Assembly (NCBI GenBank): GCA_964434955.1
Contig: CAYSXI010000108.1
Coordinates: 1-17,613, forward strand
Length of the DNA: 17,613 nt
Direction: 5' to 3'
DNA from: JANQLU01 sp964434955
Lineage (GTDB): Bacteria > Planctomycetota > Planctomycetia > Pirellulales > Pirellulaceae
Positions 15,170 through 17,613 of the stretch are shown here, one piece after another; within the stretch, counting starts at the first letter, position 1; each line of letters starts with the position of its first letter. Both the position numbers and the translations under genes were made by a program. The notes beneath the pieces were generated by a model, which saw only the letters and a list, made by a program, of their open reading frames with translations, was not told where the DNA came from and did not search any database.

Positions 15170-15491
15170 CGTTTCTTGCTGGGTGGTGATTTTGGGCCAA
15201 TGGATCCCGTATTTTCACCCCAAGTCAGCTATTTCACCAATGGGTGACCGATTTTTGAGGTGACAACCGCCGGGCATTACGTTACTCAAAACTGAAACAA
15301 AACGACTTTTGCACGAATTCCCCGCAAAAAACCAGTTTTCGTGTCGAAAAGCGGATCATATTCCGTTTAAAAATCGTTAGAATTGACTATGCGTCACCAC
15401 TTTCTGCCTCTTCCAAACTCTCCATTTCTTTTCTGGGGCGATAAAGCGTCCGTGCGCCCGATGGGCCGGACAAATTTCAAACGGAGTAACT
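15170..15491. other. 322-bp divergent promoter region of panC and the toroid protein
   Basis: This gap must hold promoters for the leftward panC and rightward 15492 genes. Several TTTCACC/GGTGA elements cluster at about 15210-15265, including TCACC-AATG-GGTGA (15234-15247) and two GGTGAC copies. TAGAAT (15378-15383) and TTGACT (15383-15388) resemble promoter boxes but have no good partner at the right spacing. A leader hairpin lies at 15448-15471. Confidence 0.5.
15448..15471 (+). promoter_or_regulatory. Leader hairpin before the prenyltransferase-repeat gene
   Basis: GTCCG (15448-15452) pairs with CGGAC (15467-15471), then a 3-nt bulge, then GCCC/GGGC closed by a GAT loop. It lies 11 bp before the GGAG ribosome site (15483-15486). 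It matches no riboswitch class I know. Confidence 0.35.
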
Positions 15492-17057
15492 ATGTCGACT
15501 AATTCCAAAAAGCCACCCGTCGATCCCCGAGTCGCGAAGGCCAATCAGCAGCCGGCGAATCAGGAGAACCCCGAAGACGAAGACGAGGAAGGCGGGATTA
15601 GTCAGCGGTTCATTCTCTTCCAAGTCATGCCAAGCTGGCTGACGAGTTTTATCTTTCACATCATCCTGATCATCGTTCTCGCGTTGATCTGGTTTACCAA
15701 GAATCCAAAGAAAGTCGTCGACCTGTTTTCTGGCGAAGCCAGCCAGCAAACCAACTCAACGGTCGACGTGGATTTCGACTCCATCGAAGTCGACACGGAG
15801 TCGCTTGAAACGGAAGTCGACGAAACCGTAACCCAAACGGACTTTGAATCCGAAATCGAAGAAACCCCAATGGCGGAAACCCTGGAAGTTGAAAACCTGG
15901 ACCCGGCCGTCAGCCAACTTGAGCCGACCGACTTCGGCGCGGAGATGAATTCGCTTTCTGCCATGAAGACGGATGTTGCCAGTCGATCCAAGGCAATGCG
16001 CAAGCGCATGCTGGAAGCCAACGGTGGAAACAGTGCCAGTGAACGCGCGGTCGAGCTGGGCCTCAAATGGATCGCCGCCCACCAACTGAAGGATGGAAGC
16101 TGGAATTTCGATCACCGCAAAGCCGGCCCCAACAAAACCTCTCCCGATCCCGGGCGAATGAGCGGGGCGACTCGAGCGGCGACCGGAATGGCATTGATGT
16201 GTTTTCTAGGCGCTGGCCAGACTCACATGGAAGGCGACTACAAAGAAACCGTCCGCAAAGGATTGGCCTATCTGATTCGCGTCCAAAAAGCCGAATCCAA
16301 TGGTGGCTCTTTCTGGGAACCCGAAGGAAACATGTATTCTCACGGAATCGCTTCGATTGCCATGGCGGAAGCCTGGTCGATGACGCGTGATGAGAAGCTG
16401 AAGGTTCCCGCCCAAGCGGCCATCAATTACATCATTCAATCGCAACACGCCGGTGGCGGATGGCGATACCGTCCAAACCAAGCCGGTGATACTTCGGTCG
16501 TTGGTTGGCAGGTCATGGCACTGAAAAGTGCGAACATGTCAAACTTGAAGGTTCCCGCACGAACCATCAAAGGTGCCGAGAAATTCCTCGATTCCGTTTC
16601 CGAGAATAGCGGATCGGAATATGGATATCTTTCTCCTGACTCCGGTCGAAAAACGCTGACCGCAGTGGGCCTGCTGTGTCGTATGTACATGGGCTGGCAA
16701 CACGAACATCCGGCGTTGGAACGGGGCGTCAAGATTCTTTCCAATTACGGCCCGGCGATCGACAAAGGCGCCCGATTGAATTGGAACATGTATTACAACT
16801 ACTACGCCACTCAGGTCCTGAAACAGTACGGGGGCGACGAATGGAAAAAATGGAACAAGGTCATGCGGGACGAGTTGATCAAAACCCAATCTCAAAAGGG
16901 CCAAGCCACAGGTAGTTGGTACTTCGAAGATGATTGGCACGCCAACTCGGGTGGCCGACTCTATTGCACCACGCTGGCCGTGATGACTTTGGAAGTCTAT
17001 TATCGCTACATGCCGCTTTACGGCGACAAGGTTCAGAAAGACGAATTCGAATTCTAG
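15492..17057 (+). CDS. Membrane-anchored prenyltransferase/squalene-oxidase repeat protein
   Basis: This 521-residue protein starts at ATG 15492, with GGAG 5 nt upstream. A charged N-terminus (1-40) is followed by one membrane segment (about 48-68, MPSWLTSFIFHIILIIVLALIW). A very acidic linker (about 85-150) is followed by an alpha-alpha toroid domain (about 184-510) of repeated helices with QxxDGSW-type units: AAHQLKDGSWNF, RVQKAESNGGSFW, SQHAGGGWRY and KGQATGSWYF. These resemble the QW motifs of terpenoid cyclases. The DxDD acid motif of squalene-hopene cyclase is absent (the region reads AGDTSVVGWQ), so cyclase activity is unlikely. The anchored N-terminus puts the toroid in the periplasm if it is N-in. 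Proteins of this shape are frequent in planctomycetes and have no defined role that I know. A strong terminator follows. Confidence 0.85.
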   Translation: MSTNSKKPPVDPRVAKANQQPANQENPEDEDEEGGISQRFILFQVMPSWLTSFIFHIILIIVLALIWFTKNPKKVVDLFSGEASQQTNSTVDVDFDSIEVDTESLETEVDETVTQTDFESEIEETPMAETLEVENLDPAVSQLEPTDFGAEMNSLSAMKTDVASRSKAMRKRMLEANGGNSASERAVELGLKWIAAHQLKDGSWNFDHRKAGPNKTSPDPGRMSGATRAATGMALMCFLGAGQTHMEGDYKETVRKGLAYLIRVQKAESNGGSFWEPEGNMYSHGIASIAMAEAWSMTRDEKLKVPAQAAINYIIQSQHAGGGWRYRPNQAGDTSVVGWQVMALKSANMSNLKVPARTIKGAEKFLDSVSENSGSEYGYLSPDSGRKTLTAVGLLCRMYMGWQHEHPALERGVKILSNYGPAIDKGARLNWNMYYNYYATQVLKQYGGDEWKKWNKVMRDELIKTQSQKGQATGSWYFEDDWHANSGGRLYCTTLAVMTLEVYYRYMPLYGDKVQKDEFEF

Positions 17058-17077
17058 AACCTGGAATCGAAAACATT

Positions 17078-17104
17078 GGCCGAGTTCACCTCGGCCTTTT
17101 TTTT
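17078..17104 (+). terminator. Rho-independent terminator
   Basis: GGCCGAG (17078-17084) pairs perfectly with CTCGGCC (17090-17096) around a TTCAC loop, followed by eight T (17097-17104). It starts 21 bp after the stop of the prenyltransferase-repeat gene. Confidence 0.92.
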
Positions 17105-17168
17105 GCGCTCGTGGTTTTTCGCGCGGTTGTCATTTCCGCTGTCGTTGTTTGCCCTCACGTTTTTTCTT

Positions 17169-17230
17169 GGGCCCCTGGTTTGCTGTGCCCCTGGTTTCTT
17201 GCGCCCTGGTTTCCTGGGGCCTGGTTTCCT
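17169..17230. repeat. Degenerate tandem repeat, 4 copies of 15-16 bp
   Basis: Units of the form GNGCCCCTGGTTTCCT lie at 17169-17184, 17185-17200, 17201-17215 and 17216-17230. All share CCTGGTTT, and the last two are one base shorter. Confidence 0.75.
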
Positions 17231-17363
17231 GGGCTCGTAAAGTTGTGCTCGTGTTTCGGGTTTGCGATTTTCTCGGCCAACGTCGCGGTGAGTTTATGGG
17301 AAATGTCTTGATTGCCTACGAACGTTCGGAGTTTGTGAAACCGGGCGGGAGAAAGGGGCGATC

Positions 17364-17535
17364 GAACCACTCGCTTGCGCTTCGTGCTCGTATGACCCAA
17401 TACCGGCGATAAATGGAAGAGAGTCTGTATTTCGCAGTTCGGCCGCGGGAAACGCAATTGCCAGCAACGCGCAAAGCCAATGTCCGCTCGTGCCTATAGC
17501 ATTTGATACAAGCACGAAGCGCGAGCGAGTGGTTC
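17364..17535. repeat. Imperfect 30-bp inverted repeat flanking 112 bp (MITE- or REP-like)
   Basis: The arm at 17364-17393 (begins GAACCACTCGCTTGCGC) and the arm at 17506-17535 are reverse complements at 28 of 30 positions. The 112-bp interior has no gene. This looks like a small nonautonomous repeat or a large hairpin. I recall similar sequence in planctomycete intergenic regions, but cannot confirm it. Confidence 0.7.
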
Positions 17536-17613
17536 CGGCATAACCTGGTTCCGGCAAACCCTGGTTCCGGCAAACCCTGGTTCCGGCAAACCCTGGTTCC
17601 GGCAAACCCTGGT
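17531..17613. repeat. 16-bp tandem array, at least 5 copies, continuing past the window
   Basis: Unit GGTTCCGGCAAACCCT occurs at 17547-17562, 17563-17578, 17579-17594 and 17595-17610 without mismatch. A variant first copy lies at 17531-17546 and GGT of a sixth starts at 17611. Each unit has GGTT and AACC arms, so it can fold on itself. The first copy overlaps the end of the inverted repeat. Confidence 0.93.

Larger units (their letters stand above)
17105..17613. other. Noncoding, repeat-rich right end
   Basis: After the terminator there is no gene I can support over more than 500 bp. The region holds a degenerate 15-16-bp repeat cluster (17169-17230), a long imperfect inverted repeat (17364-17535) and a 16-bp tandem array running off the window. 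Open frames on the minus strand read through these repeats and are not credible genes. Confidence 0.7.

Noticed and set aside
15448..15471. Riboswitch (fluoride, c-di-GMP or mini-ykkC type)
   Set aside because: Only one bulged hairpin is present; none of the conserved core nucleotides of these classes is seen.
15492..17057. Squalene-hopene cyclase (hopanoid synthesis)
   Set aside because: The DxDD catalytic motif is missing, the toroid is too short for the two-domain cyclase, and an N-terminal anchor with acidic linker is present.
17155..17605. Minus-strand open frames with products such as repeated PGNQ and PEPGFAGT units
   Set aside because: They are translations of tandem repeats and the inverted repeat, in overlapping frames, without ribosome sites.
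17531..17613. CRISPR array
   Set aside because: The 16-bp units are directly adjacent with no spacers and there are no cas genes.

Overview
The window reads as chromosomal DNA of a planctomycete, most likely of the Pirellulaceae (Rhodopirellula/Blastopirellula-like) type. The evidence is gene content: a DUF2752 protein, a membrane-anchored prenyltransferase/squalene-oxidase-repeat protein that is not a real cyclase, an ECF sigma factor followed by a very long low-complexity anti-sigma-like protein, an Lgt with a large insertion, and short noncoding repeats of a kind I recall from these genomes. There is no sign of phage, plasmid, transposase, CRISPR array, rRNA or tRNA. Taxonomy is an inference; no database search was possible.

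Layout. 1-531 (+) is the 3' part of a DUF2617-like gene running in from the left. 575-2324 (-) holds a beta-propeller membrane protein followed by a DUF2752 membrane protein. 2454-5985 (-) is a signalling cluster: a membrane histidine kinase, a sigma-54-dependent NtrC-type regulator 14 bp downstream whose TTG start is set by a Shine-Dalgarno in the spacer, and a stand-alone receiver protein. Divergent from it, 6342-7685 (+) encodes an RpoD-like sigma-70 factor; the 356-bp gap between them carries a palindrome and a leader hairpin. 7891-8802 (+) is an unrecognised soluble protein. A strong hairpin separates it from the convergent pair at 9153-12588 (-): an ECF sigma factor and its presumed anti-sigma partner. 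12922-15169 (-) is panC followed by an Lgt-like gene. 15492-17057 (+) is the prenyltransferase-repeat protein, closed by a textbook terminator. 17105-17613 is noncoding and repeat-rich.

How the parts work together. Three transcription-control modules sit close together (kinase/NtrC regulator, RpoD-like sigma, ECF sigma/anti-sigma), but nothing in the sequence proves they control each other. The ECF gene has an RpoE-like promoter match (GGAACT-N16-GTCAAT) placed so close to its ATG that it would give a leaderless, self-activated transcript. PanC (pantothenate for CoA) and Lgt (lipoprotein lipidation) probably share a transcript, with a perfect 8-bp hairpin in between.

Most worth a second look: the Lgt with a PDZ-like insert and changed key residues; the 878-residue anti-sigma-like protein that has lost its zinc ligands; the ECF promoter; and the right end, where a 28/30 inverted repeat abuts a 16-bp tandem array that runs off the window.
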